From: an uncultured Alphaproteobacteria bacterium
Lineage (GTDB): Bacteria; Pseudomonadota; Alphaproteobacteria; RF32; CAG-239
Reading direction: 5' to 3'
Assembly: GCA_944392185.1 (NCBI GenBank)
Contig: CALXVW010000131.1
Coordinates: 1-14,487 of the forward strand
DNA: 14,487 nt
The position numbers were made by a program, and so were the translations under genes. Shown one piece after another: positions 6,395-12,838 of this stretch (its first letter is position 1; every line of letters starts with the position of its first letter). The notes below the pieces were generated by a model that saw only the letters and a program-made list of their open reading frames with translations, searched no databases and was not told where the DNA came from.

Positions 6395-6425
6395 AATCTT
6401 AATTTTTAAAAGGTGTAATGTTAAA

Positions 6426-7703
6426 ATGGCTAAGGCTGGAAAATTCGGCGCTGAAAAAGCTTTGTTGGATGCTTTGGACAGGATTGCTCGTAGTCAATCT
6501 TCCTACTCTGTTTTATATGTCAATGTTTCTAAACTTAAACTCAAAAACAGGCATCCCGCTTTTGTTAAGATTATTGCCAAATTGTTTGATAATTTGGTCG
6601 GTGCCGCTTATGGCATGATGTTTATTTTAAGCAACGGTGACTTTGCTATTTTAGGTAAAAATATTACTTCCGCAACTGTTGAAGATGCTGTTAAAAAATT
6701 ACGTGTGGGATTGGCCAGCGATCCTATCCTCTATGCTCAGAATATGAGCGAATTTGCTCGCCTCTATGAATTTCCCGATGATTTTGCCGAGCTCTATCGA
6801 CATATCGAAAATGTGATGGAGATGGTCCAATTACCGGATTTGTCTGCTTATAAATATCCTGTCGAGGCTTCTCAAATCGACGGCGTTATTGAAAAACTTA
6901 ATGATGTCAATATTACCGAATTGGTTAAACATCAGAGCGTTCTCAGAATCGAAAATGCCAATGAATTTAAGACACTGTTTCAGGAATTTTTTGTCGCCGT
7001 TAAGGATTTAAGCCGCATCTATGATGCCGATATCGATTTGACCGCTAATAAATGGTTGTTTCTTTATCTTACTCAGGCTTTGGATAAAAAAACAATTTCT
7101 TCTTTTTTGTTTGCTGATATCAAAAATTGGCCTCAAAACATCGGCCTTAACCTTAATCTTTCTTCCGTTTTTTCTGAAGAATTTGTTAATTTTGCAAAAA
7201 ATGTTTTGCGGCCGGAACAAAAAATTGTCGCCGAAGTTCAGATGATGGATGTCTTTAACAGTTTGAACCTTTATTTCGAAGCAAAAGAAATTTTGCATCG
7301 GGGCGGACATAAAATTTTAATCGACGCTACCTCTCCGGAAATGCTTAAAATGCTTAATATTACGCGTCTGGAACCGGATATGATTAAGATATTTTGGGAT
7401 CCGATGATGGCTTTAGAGGCGGAAAATACTGAACTGAAAAATCTTATAAATGACTTTGGCGCGGATAATATAATCTTGGCCAAGTGCAGAGATCAAAATG
7501 CCGTGCGTTGGGGGGTCCATTACGGAATTCGTAATTTCCAGGGACCTTATATTGATAAATTGGAAGTTTCTTTAATTAAAACTCAATGCCCTTACGAAAA
7601 TAAATGTTCTGCCGAAGAATGCTTAAAGCGCAGGCGCTTAATTGCCGGCGAATTTCGTGACGGTTGTTTTAATAAAGAATATTTGGAAAAGTTGTTGGGA
7701 TAA
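6426..7703 (+). CDS. Degenerate GGDEF/EAL-like protein with Cys-rich tail
   Basis: A 425-aa soluble protein when started at the ATG at 6426, which has AAAGGTG about ten bases upstream; in-frame upstream starts (TTG 6366, ATG 6390) overlap the predicted promoter and lack ribosome sites. Residues about 25-105 resemble a worn GGDEF-type fold (FILSNGDFAILG). Residues about 150-380 resemble an EAL fold: IGLNLNLSSVFSEEF matches the EAL NLS segment, VAEVQMMDVF the ExxE strand, DMIKI the conserved Lys strand, and GIRNFQGPYI the terminal QG motif. The DDFG and EGVE catalytic segments are replaced (ILIDATS, AKCRDQ), so c-di-GMP hydrolysis is unlikely; a binding or scaffold role is possible. The tail carries C388, C394, C399 and C414, a potential metal site absent from its neighbour. 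It is divergent from the hydrogenase operon. Confidence 0.7.
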   Translation: MAKAGKFGAEKALLDALDRIARSQSSYSVLYVNVSKLKLKNRHPAFVKIIAKLFDNLVGAAYGMMFILSNGDFAILGKNITSATVEDAVKKLRVGLASDPILYAQNMSEFARLYEFPDDFAELYRHIENVMEMVQLPDLSAYKYPVEASQIDGVIEKLNDVNITELVKHQSVLRIENANEFKTLFQEFFVAVKDLSRIYDADIDLTANKWLFLYLTQALDKKTISSFLFADIKNWPQNIGLNLNLSSVFSEEFVNFAKNVLRPEQKIVAEVQMMDVFNSLNLYFEAKEILHRGGHKILIDATSPEMLKMLNITRLEPDMIKIFWDPMMALEAENTELKNLINDFGADNIILAKCRDQNAVRWGVHYGIRNFQGPYIDKLEVSLIKTQCPYENKCSAEECLKRRRLIAGEFRDGCFNKEYLEKLLG

Positions 7704-7706
7704 AAT

Positions 7707-8969
7707 ATGATGGCCGAAAAACAGTCTGATTATCGTATGATGAGAAGAGATGTTCTTATTTTTGAACATTTGAAAAAAGCCGAGAAAGAAGGCCGCATTT
7801 TGGAGGCTCTCTATTTGTGTGTACATAATCTGCAAAATCAAAACCTTAAAGCTGTTAACAGACAAGCACTCTTGGATGCTTTTTCCACTCTTTCTCCAAA
7901 TGCACAGGCCGCTACTTTTGTCTTGCATAATGATGATTTAATCGTAATTTTTAATAAGGCTTGCCATGATGAAATATTGTCTTGTTTGGTTAAGGTGCGA
8001 TTTCTTTTCCATGATGATCCGTTGCTTAAAGAGGCAGAAGATTTGGAGCAAGTTCATTTTGCGCAAATTTTTGATTTGGTAACTCAAAAAGATGAGCTGC
8101 GAAATAAAATTAAAAAAGTTATGCAAGAGCCTTTATTGGAACAAAAAAATGATTTTAATTTACCCAAAAGTACTCCGATTTCTGTTTTTAATACCAGCAA
8201 TCGAAAAGTTAAGCGTAATCTGACACCAGAAATGTTGGCCAAAGTTCAAAAAACTTTATCGGTCGCGGATTTTTCAAGTTTTATTCGTCGGCAGGCTATT
8301 TGTGCCATTATCGGAAAATCTGTTCCGCAGCGCGTGTTTGAGGAGGTATATGTCTCTATTCCGGATTTAAGAGAAATGTTGCTGCCGGATGTCGATCTGA
8401 CGTCAAATCCCTGGCTCTTTTTGTCTTTAAGCGAAACTCTCGATAGAAGAGTTTTGGAAACTATCAGTCGGCATGATGATGGCTCGCTTATCGGTAATTT
8501 CAGCGTTAATATTAATGTCTCTACCATTTTGTCTGATGACTTTTTGGCCTTTGACGATAATATTAATGTCTCTATGCGCTCCAGTATTATCTTGGAGTTG
8601 CAGTTAGTGGATATATTTAGTGATATCAAGTCTTTTATTTTGGCTAAAACTTTTGCTCAAGCCAGAGGATATAAAGTTTGTATCGATGGTATTACCGTTG
8701 ATAAATTGAAATATCTTAATCGAACAAATCTTAACTGTGATTTGATGAAGATTATTTGGCATCCTTCTTTCATGGATGTTATTCATGAAGACAAACACTT
8801 TATGGATTATGTTAATAAAGCCGAACGGGCAAAAATGATTTTGTGTCGTATTGATGATCCTAAAGCTGTTGAGGTCGGAAACTCTTTGGGAATTAATCTT
8901 TATCAAGGACGCTATGTGCAAAGGCTTCTTAGCCAAAATGCTCCAAAGACAATTTTTAATACAAAATAG
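7707..8969 (+). CDS. Degenerate EAL-like protein, tandem paralogue
   Basis: A 420-aa protein, 3 nt after its paralogue, so the two are co-transcribed and probably coupled. Shared architecture: an N-terminal region (about 30-140) of the worn GGDEF type, a linker at about 140-175, then an EAL-like region at about 185-410. Matching landmarks are FSVNINVSTILSDDF (265-279), ILELQLVDIF (295-304), LMKIIW (346-351) and GINLYQGRYV (395-404). The DDFG position reads CIDGIT and the EGVE position reads CRIDD, so catalytic residues are missing here too. It lacks the Cys-rich tail of the first protein. ATG codons at 7707 and 7710 are both possible starts. The retained fold with lost catalysis suggests ligand binding or protein-protein signalling; the pair could form a heterodimer. 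The function is unknown. Confidence 0.68.
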   Translation: MMAEKQSDYRMMRRDVLIFEHLKKAEKEGRILEALYLCVHNLQNQNLKAVNRQALLDAFSTLSPNAQAATFVLHNDDLIVIFNKACHDEILSCLVKVRFLFHDDPLLKEAEDLEQVHFAQIFDLVTQKDELRNKIKKVMQEPLLEQKNDFNLPKSTPISVFNTSNRKVKRNLTPEMLAKVQKTLSVADFSSFIRRQAICAIIGKSVPQRVFEEVYVSIPDLREMLLPDVDLTSNPWLFLSLSETLDRRVLETISRHDDGSLIGNFSVNINVSTILSDDFLAFDDNINVSMRSSIILELQLVDIFSDIKSFILAKTFAQARGYKVCIDGITVDKLKYLNRTNLNCDLMKIIWHPSFMDVIHEDKHFMDYVNKAERAKMILCRIDDPKAVEVGNSLGINLYQGRYVQRLLSQNAPKTIFNTK

Positions 8970-8979
8970 CTTTCAAAAA

Positions 8980-9013
8980 AAACGGCCTCAGATTTGGTGG
9001 AGGGAGGCCGTTT
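8980..9013. terminator. Bidirectional intrinsic terminator
   Basis: A 10-bp perfect stem, AAACGGCCTC (8980-8989) pairing with GAGGCCGTTT (9004-9013), 14-nt loop. It is followed by TTTCTTCTTT on the plus strand and by a run of eight T on the minus strand. It ends both the EAL-like pair and the convergent YdcH-like gene. Confidence 0.85.
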
Positions 9014-9034
9014 CTTCTTTGAGGAGAGAATTAG

Positions 9035-9211
9035 TTATTGTGCTTGCAGAGTTCTTCTGAGTAATTCATCTTTTTTACGAAGCTTTTCTTTCTTGAGCTG
9101 CTCAATTCTTATCATGTTTTTCCAGACGTGGCTTTCTTCTTCCTTGATAGCAGAATCAAGCCTTGCATGTTGTATTTTCAGGCTTTCCAACGTGGTTTCT
9201 ATATATTCCAT
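9035..9211 (-). CDS. YdcH/DUF465-like small protein (58 aa)
   Basis: A 58-aa basic, highly charged, fully helical protein that begins MEYIETTLESLKIQHARLD and ends with a run of LKKEKLRKKDELLRR. The pattern of LK-x-xH-x-xLD near the N terminus and IxxLKKxKLxxKDEL near the C terminus is that of the YdcH/DUF465 family, a short antiparallel coiled-coil protein common in proteobacteria and of unknown function. The start is strongly supported by AGGAGG (9218-9223) six bases before the ATG, a predicted promoter upstream and a perfect terminator downstream. It is monocistronic. It is shorter than common length cut-offs and easily missed. Confidence 0.8.
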   Translation of the reverse strand: MEYIETTLESLKIQHARLDSAIKEEESHVWKNMIRIEQLKKEKLRKKDELLRRTLQAQ

Positions 9212-9241
9212 GAGAGCCCTCCTTTGTAAATTACAAGATAT

Positions 9242-9270
9242 ATTATAAATCTATTTAATCATAATTTCCA
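9242..9270 (-). promoter_or_regulatory. Likely promoter of the YdcH-like gene
   Basis: On the minus strand TATAAT (9242-9247) lies 17 nt after TGGAAA (9265-9270). The predicted start near 9235 gives a short leader ending in AGGAGG. Confidence 0.5.
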
Positions 9271-9306
9271 GTAAAAGAATCAAATATTTCGTATAAATAG
9301 GTATGT

Positions 9307-10296
9307 TTAAATATTTGCTGTTTTTATTATTTTTTTCATTAGCGTAGACATGGGGTAACCGGAGAGAGAGGCCGGCGCTACAAAAACACCTTCCGTTGGT
9401 GCAGTATTTGATTGGCAAATGCAAATTTGTAATGTCAGCTTGATGTGGGTGAAAATGTGCGTCACCGATTTATCTGTTTTTTTTGCGTTTGGTCTTATGG
9501 TTGAAGTATCATCCCAGGGAAATTCCCAAAGGCCCGATAACAACCCTTTTTCCGTGCGCTTGCGGATAAAAACTTCTCCTTTAGGATTAAAAATAAGATA
9601 AACAAATCCTTTTTTTTCAATTTTTTTCTGCCGCTTGAGGAGAGGAATTTCTTCAATGTCTTTTTTGCCAAATGATTGGCAATGTTTTTGCCATGGGCAA
9701 AGCAAACATTGCGGATTTTTTGGGGTACAAATAAGCGCTCCCAAGTCCATGATGGCAGAGGCATAGTCTGCCGGATGGTCTTTATCCGCAATATCCTCTG
9801 CCAGTTTATGAATTTTGGGAAGAATCTCTTTAACCGGTTCTGTTAAGTGATATAATCGGCTGATAATTCTTATAACATTGCCATCAACCACGGTTTTGGG
9901 CAGATTAAATGCCAAAGCCAAAAAGCTTGCCGCCGTATAGGTGCCGAGACCTTTGAGTGAAAGTGCTTCTTTTAGGGTTTGCGGCCATCCTTGTTTTGCA
10001 ATAATTTGGGCAGTTGCGAGCAAAGAACGGGCTCGTGCATAGTAGCCAAGGCCTTGCCAATATTTATATATTTCTTCTATGGAGGCCTGCGCTAACGATT
10101 GAATGGTTGGAAATTTTTCCATGAATCTTTCAAAATAAGGAACAACCGTTGCAACGGTTGTTTGCTGCAGCATAATCTCTGAGACCAAAACGGCATACGG
10201 ATTATGATGCGCACCGTCTTTTACCCGCCAGGGCAAATCACGGCCGTTTTCTTGGTACCATCTTAAAAGTAATGTCGAAAGAGCTGCCTTTTCCAT
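9307..10296 (-). CDS. mutY: A/G-specific adenine glycosylase MutY
   Basis: A 329-aa DNA repair glycosylase that removes adenine mispaired with 8-oxoguanine. Visible landmarks: ENGRDLPWR near the N terminus; VSEIMLQQT with catalytic E40; the helix-hairpin-helix LKGLGTYTAASFLALAF (114-130); VVDGNVIRIISR with catalytic D138; and the [4Fe-4S] ligands C190, C197, C200, C206. The C-terminal part (about 228-329) is the NUDIX-like 8-oxoG recognition domain, with GLLSGLWEFP and VTHIFTHIKL. Length is slightly short but normal for the family. It starts 11 nt after the slipin gene ends and has no clear Shine-Dalgarno sequence, so translation probably depends on coupling to the upstream gene. Confidence 0.95.
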   Translation of the reverse strand: MEKAALSTLLLRWYQENGRDLPWRVKDGAHHNPYAVLVSEIMLQQTTVATVVPYFERFMEKFPTIQSLAQASIEEIYKYWQGLGYYARARSLLATAQIIAKQGWPQTLKEALSLKGLGTYTAASFLALAFNLPKTVVDGNVIRIISRLYHLTEPVKEILPKIHKLAEDIADKDHPADYASAIMDLGALICTPKNPQCLLCPWQKHCQSFGKKDIEEIPLLKRQKKIEKKGFVYLIFNPKGEVFIRKRTEKGLLSGLWEFPWDDTSTIRPNAKKTDKSVTHIFTHIKLTLQICICQSNTAPTEGVFVAPASLSGYPMSTLMKKIIKTANI

Positions 10297-10307
10297 GAGG
10301 GTTGATT

Positions 10308-11048
10308 TTATTTTTTATTGCTCAATAAATTGACCAGTTCAACCGGAAACAAGGTAATGGTTTGCGATTGCGATGATGATATATCTTTTATGGTCTGCAA
10401 GGTCTTGAGCTGCATGGTTACAGCGCTTTTTTCTAAAGTGTGGGCGGCCTCTAACATCTTTTGAGCGGATTCAACTTCTCCTTGAGCCGAAATAACCATG
10501 GCGCGGCGATTACGCTCGGCTTCTGCTTGTTTGGCCATGGCTCGCTTCATATCTTCGGGGAGTTCAATTTCTTGGACATTTATTGCCTCTATGTCAATTC
10601 CCCATTTGTCGGTTGCCATATCAACAATGTTTTTGATTTCTTCTCCTATACGCTTTCTTTCAGATAAAATCGTATCCAAGTCATTGGTGCCGATAACATC
10701 TTTCAAGGCGGATTGGCTTTGTTGAATAACGGCAAAAACATAGTTGCTTATCTGAATGACGGCGTTTTCAGGGTTTTTGACTTTGAAGTAAACAACCGCA
10801 TTGATGTTGACCGGAATGTTATCTTTGGTCATGACTTCTTGCTTGGGAACATCAACCGTCATAATTCTCATGTCTATTTTTTGCATGGTTTGGATATAGG
10901 GAATAAACCATCTGAGGCCGGGATCTCTGGTGCTGGTATAGCGGCCGAGGGTGAACACAACACCTTTTTCATATTGCATGACAATTCTGAAGCCGGGAAT
11001 GATGATAACAAAAGTTAAGGCAAATAAAAGGCATAGTAATGTAATCAT
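10308..11048 (-). CDS. Slipin / stomatin-like SPFH membrane protein
   Basis: A 246-aa SPFH-domain protein. A single N-terminal hydrophobic segment (residues 1-20) anchors it in the inner membrane. The SPFH domain follows (about 22-190), with EKGVVFTLGRYTSTRDPGL and the region around VDVPKQEVMTKDNIPVNINAVVYF split over about 62-85. It ends in an Ala/Glu-rich helix (KQAEAERNRRAMVISAQGE) and a hydrophobic tail. Slipins oligomerise in lipid microdomains and are often encoded beside NfeD proteins or serine proteases; none is present here, the partner being mutY instead. The start has AAAGGAT about six bases upstream and a plausible promoter at 11081-11109. Confidence 0.9.
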   Translation of the reverse strand: MITLLCLLFALTFVIIIPGFRIVMQYEKGVVFTLGRYTSTRDPGLRWFIPYIQTMQKIDMRIMTVDVPKQEVMTKDNIPVNINAVVYFKVKNPENAVIQISNYVFAVIQQSQSALKDVIGTNDLDTILSERKRIGEEIKNIVDMATDKWGIDIEAINVQEIELPEDMKRAMAKQAEAERNRRAMVISAQGEVESAQKMLEAAHTLEKSAVTMQLKTLQTIKDISSSQSQTITLFPVELVNLLSNKK

Positions 11049-11080
11049 TGATAATCCTTTCCAAAGTTTATTTGAGATTT

Positions 11081-11109
11081 ATCCTAATATAGAGGATTTT
11101 GTTTGGCAA
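11081..11109 (-). promoter_or_regulatory. Possible promoter of the slipin-mutY unit
   Basis: On the minus strand TTGCCA (11104-11109, five of six matches), a 17-nt spacer and TAGGAT (11081-11086, four of six). It lies just upstream of the slipin ribosome site. Confidence 0.45.
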
Positions 11110-11141
11110 GGCGATTTTACGGCTGTGCTGAATCTTACCCT

Positions 11142-11189
11142 GTGGAAGTTCGAGCTGTCTGTCTCTAAAGCACCATAAAAAACCCACCC
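11142..11189 (+). repeat. tRNA-Leu 3'-end-like remnant 1
   Basis: On the plus strand this copy reads GTGGAAGTTCGAG (11142-11154), a diverged 15-nt stretch, then GCACCATAAAAAACC and CCACCC. It mirrors, in the opposite orientation, the T-arm, CCA end and terminator start of the intact tRNA-Leu at 11403-11488. The CCACCC joins GGGTGG (11194-11199) into a hairpin with a T6 tail on the minus strand, a likely intrinsic terminator. Confidence 0.6.
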
Positions 11190-11337
11190 TTGTGGGTGGT
11201 GTGTAGGAATAGAAAAACAAAGCTTCGCTTTGTGAAGAAGACTACTCTCGCTTATCGCTCGAGTTGCACTGCGCTCATCGGCAGAGCCGAGCGGTGCACC
11301 CCCGTGCACCTTTCGCTTGTAGTCAAACTTCCACCTA
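11190..11337. other. Gene-free stretch rich in short hairpins
   Basis: No gene is supported between the slipin start (11048) and the tRNA. Between the two tRNA-like remnants there are perfect short inverted repeats: ACAAAGC/GCTTTGT (11217-11233), TCGGC/GCCGA (11278-11290) and GGTGCAC/GTGCACC (11293-11310). AACTTCCAC at 11326-11334 pairs with the start of remnant 2. The reading frames that cross here are read through the tRNA and hairpins and look spurious. Confidence 0.5.
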
Positions 11338-11384
11338 GTGGAAGTTCGAGCGGTCTACTTCTAAGGCACCATAAAAAACCACCC
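11338..11384 (+). repeat. tRNA-Leu 3'-end-like remnant 2 (inverted)
   Basis: This repeats the same modules as the copy at 11142-11189: GTGGAAGTTCGAG (11338-11350), a diverged 14-nt stretch, and GGCACCATAAAAAACCACCC (11365-11384). It faces the intact tRNA-Leu, so 11338-11432 forms an imperfect 95-bp palindrome centred on the terminator loop. A further 9-bp inverted repeat (11326-11346) begins within it. Confidence 0.7.
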
Positions 11385-11409
11385 ATAAAGGGTGGTTTTT
11401 TATGGTGCC
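11365..11409. terminator. tRNA-Leu terminator in a 20-bp perfect palindrome
   Basis: A 20-bp perfect stem (11365-11384 with 11390-11409), 5-nt loop. The core ACCACCC/GGGTGGT followed by TTTTTT acts as an intrinsic terminator on either strand. The outer GGCACC/GGTGCC bases on the right are the 3' end of the tRNA gene itself, so the terminator palindrome runs into the acceptor stem. Confidence 0.8.
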
Positions 11410-11488
11410 CTGGAGAAGACTCGAACTTCCACTGGCTGAGCCAACATGCACCTGAAGCATGCGCGTCTACCAATTCCGCCACCAGGGC
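11403..11488 (-). tRNA. tRNA-Leu (anticodon CAG)
   Basis: The minus strand folds as a complete class II tRNA of 86 nt including an encoded CCA. The acceptor stem is GCCCTGG/CCAGGGC, the D-arm contains AATTGGTAGACGC, the anticodon stem is CATGC/GCATG with loop TTCAGGT (anticodon CAG), the long variable arm is TTGGCTCAGCCA, and the T-arm is GGAAG-TTCGAGT-CTTCT. The anticodon, long variable arm and D-loop all fit leucine. It has its own promoter (11509-11537) and terminator (11365-11409). Confidence 0.96.
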
Positions 11489-11508
11489 TTGGGCTTTTTT
11501 CTTGCAAC

Positions 11509-11537
11509 TATATAAACTTAAATTCCTTATTAGTCAA
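11509..11537 (-). promoter_or_regulatory. Promoter of tRNA-Leu
   Basis: On the minus strand TTGACT (11532-11537, five of six), a 17-nt spacer and TATATA (11509-11514). It predicts a start near 11502, giving a leader of about 14 nt before the tRNA. The -35 box overlaps the last codons of uppP. Confidence 0.65.
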
Positions 11538-12354
11538 GAAACTTATTTAAATATCCGTACGAATCCAACAGCAACAAGCTGCCTAAAATTACTCGGTAAA
11601 TAACAAAAGGTAAAAATGTCGATTTCTTTAGCCACCACATAACAATATATATGGCTACAATAGATGCTATAAATGAATATGTTACGCCATTGATGCTGTA
11701 TACCAGTTCAGCCAAATTTTCTTGTTGGTACATTTCCCACGAAACTAAAACCGCCGCGGCAATAATCGCAGGGATTGAAAGCAACATCGAAAATTTGGCC
11801 GCTTCCCTTCTTTCCATGCTCAAAAAACGTGCCATCGTAACGGTTATGCCTGAGCGGCTGGTGCCGGGGATTAATGCCAAACATTGCGCACAGCCAATCA
11901 AAAATGCATCTAAAATACCTAAATGCTTAATCTCACGAATGGTCATCCCCCATTTGTCGGCTACAAACAGCAAAAGCCCATAACCTAAAATTGTCCAGCC
12001 GATAAGACGCGTGTTCCTTGCCCACTCCATCCCTGTTTCTTTTAATAAAAAACCAACAATAACAATTGGTATCGTGCCAATGAAAACCAACCAGAAAATT
12101 TGGGCCCCGGGATTGTTAAATGTGGGAATGAATTTGGTTTTAAATAACCCTTTAATTATTTCCCAAATGGTTTCCGAAAAATAAATCATTACCGCTAAAA
12201 TGGAGCCGACATGAACAGCAACATCCAAGGCTAAGCCTTGATCCGGAAAAGTAGTGAATTTGGAAAATAAAATCAAATGGCCGGATGAACTTACCGGCAA
12301 AAATTCCGTCAGCCCCTGCAAAGCTGAGAGCAACATTAAATGAATATCCGTCAC
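11530..12354 (-). CDS. uppP: Undecaprenyl-diphosphatase UppP (BacA)
   Basis: A 274-aa integral membrane phosphatase that recycles undecaprenyl diphosphate to the monophosphate carrier lipid used for peptidoglycan; overexpression of this family gives bacitracin resistance. The N terminus carries the signature QGLTEFLPVSSSGH (13-26, with E17 and H26), and the second signature PGTSRSG is at 163-169 (R167). Several hydrophobic segments follow (for example 88-104, 120-132, 190-205, 225-241, 250-263). The start is GTG at 12354, 3 nt after the response regulator stop, with only a weak ribosome site, so translational coupling is likely. A start at internal Met7 would still keep the signature but fits the family less well. 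Confidence 0.95.
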   Translation of the reverse strand: MTDIHLMLLSALQGLTEFLPVSSSGHLILFSKFTTFPDQGLALDVAVHVGSILAVMIYFSETIWEIIKGLFKTKFIPTFNNPGAQIFWLVFIGTIPIVIVGFLLKETGMEWARNTRLIGWTILGYGLLLFVADKWGMTIREIKHLGILDAFLIGCAQCLALIPGTSRSGITVTMARFLSMERREAAKFSMLLSIPAIIAAAVLVSWEMYQQENLAELVYSINGVTYSFIASIVAIYIVMWWLKKSTFLPFVIYRVILGSLLLLDSYGYLNKFLD

Positions 12355-12357
12355 TTC

Positions 12358-12786
12358 TTATACTCTTTCTTGTTTAATGCCAAATGCCGTACAAATTCTT
12401 TTCTTTAGGGCTAAAGGCGAAATGGGTTTTACCAAGTATTCTTGAATTCCCAAACTCTTTGCATCTAATACAGTTCTTTCTTTGGTGTCTACCGTTACCA
12501 TAATGATAGGCGTACTCTTAACACCTTCCAGTGTGCCGTTTTTAACAGCTTTGGCAAATTCTAATCCGGTCTCGTTTGGCATTTGTTGATCAAGCAAAAT
12601 GATGTCTATTTTGAAACTCTTTAATAACTCAACGGCTTCTTCCGTGCTGCTGGCTTCACGCGTGTTCTTGATGCCGATTTGATAAAGTGCCGTTTTCATA
12701 AATGTACGCGAAAACTTGTCGTCATCAACAATCAGACAAACAATGGAATCCCAAGCAATTTGTTTATTAGATGCAACTTCATTCAT
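12358..12786 (-). CDS. Single-domain response regulator (CheY/DivK-like)
   Basis: A 142-aa receiver domain with no output domain. Acidic pocket D21-D22-D23 (LIVDDDKFSR), phosphoacceptor D66 in IILLDQQMP, the Thr switch at T98 (IIMVTVD), and K120 in YLVKPIS are all present, so it should be phosphorylated by an unlinked histidine kinase. The N-terminal 13 residues precede the fold. GAGG (12793-12796) lies six bases before the ATG. It is directly upstream of uppP, so both are probably on one transcript. No kinase gene lies in the window. It may act through protein contacts, as CheY-like and DivK-like regulators do. Confidence 0.92.
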   Translation of the reverse strand: MNEVASNKQIAWDSIVCLIVDDDKFSRTFMKTALYQIGIKNTREASSTEEAVELLKSFKIDIILLDQQMPNETGLEFAKAVKNGTLEGVKSTPIIMVTVDTKERTVLDAKSLGIQEYLVKPISPLALKKRICTAFGIKQERV

Positions 12787-12838
12787 GTTAAACCTCTTTT
12801 ATGGCGGGCTTAGTTTGCTTAAATTTTACAATAATTGT

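Noticed and set aside
6366..6425. TTG start at 6366 for the first EAL-like protein
   Set aside because: The TTG lies in the predicted -35 box and has no ribosome site. The ATG at 6426 has AAAGGTG upstream.
11142..11488. Attachment sites of an integrated element (attL/attR)
   Set aside because: The tRNA-like copies are inverted relative to the tRNA and enclose under 300 bp without an integrase. Integration would give direct repeats.
11190..11603. Open frames on both strands across the tRNA-Leu region (137 aa plus strand, 76 aa minus strand)
   Set aside because: They read through the tRNA and its terminator. The minus-strand frame starts MAELVDAHASGAC, a familiar spurious translation of tRNA-Leu genes.
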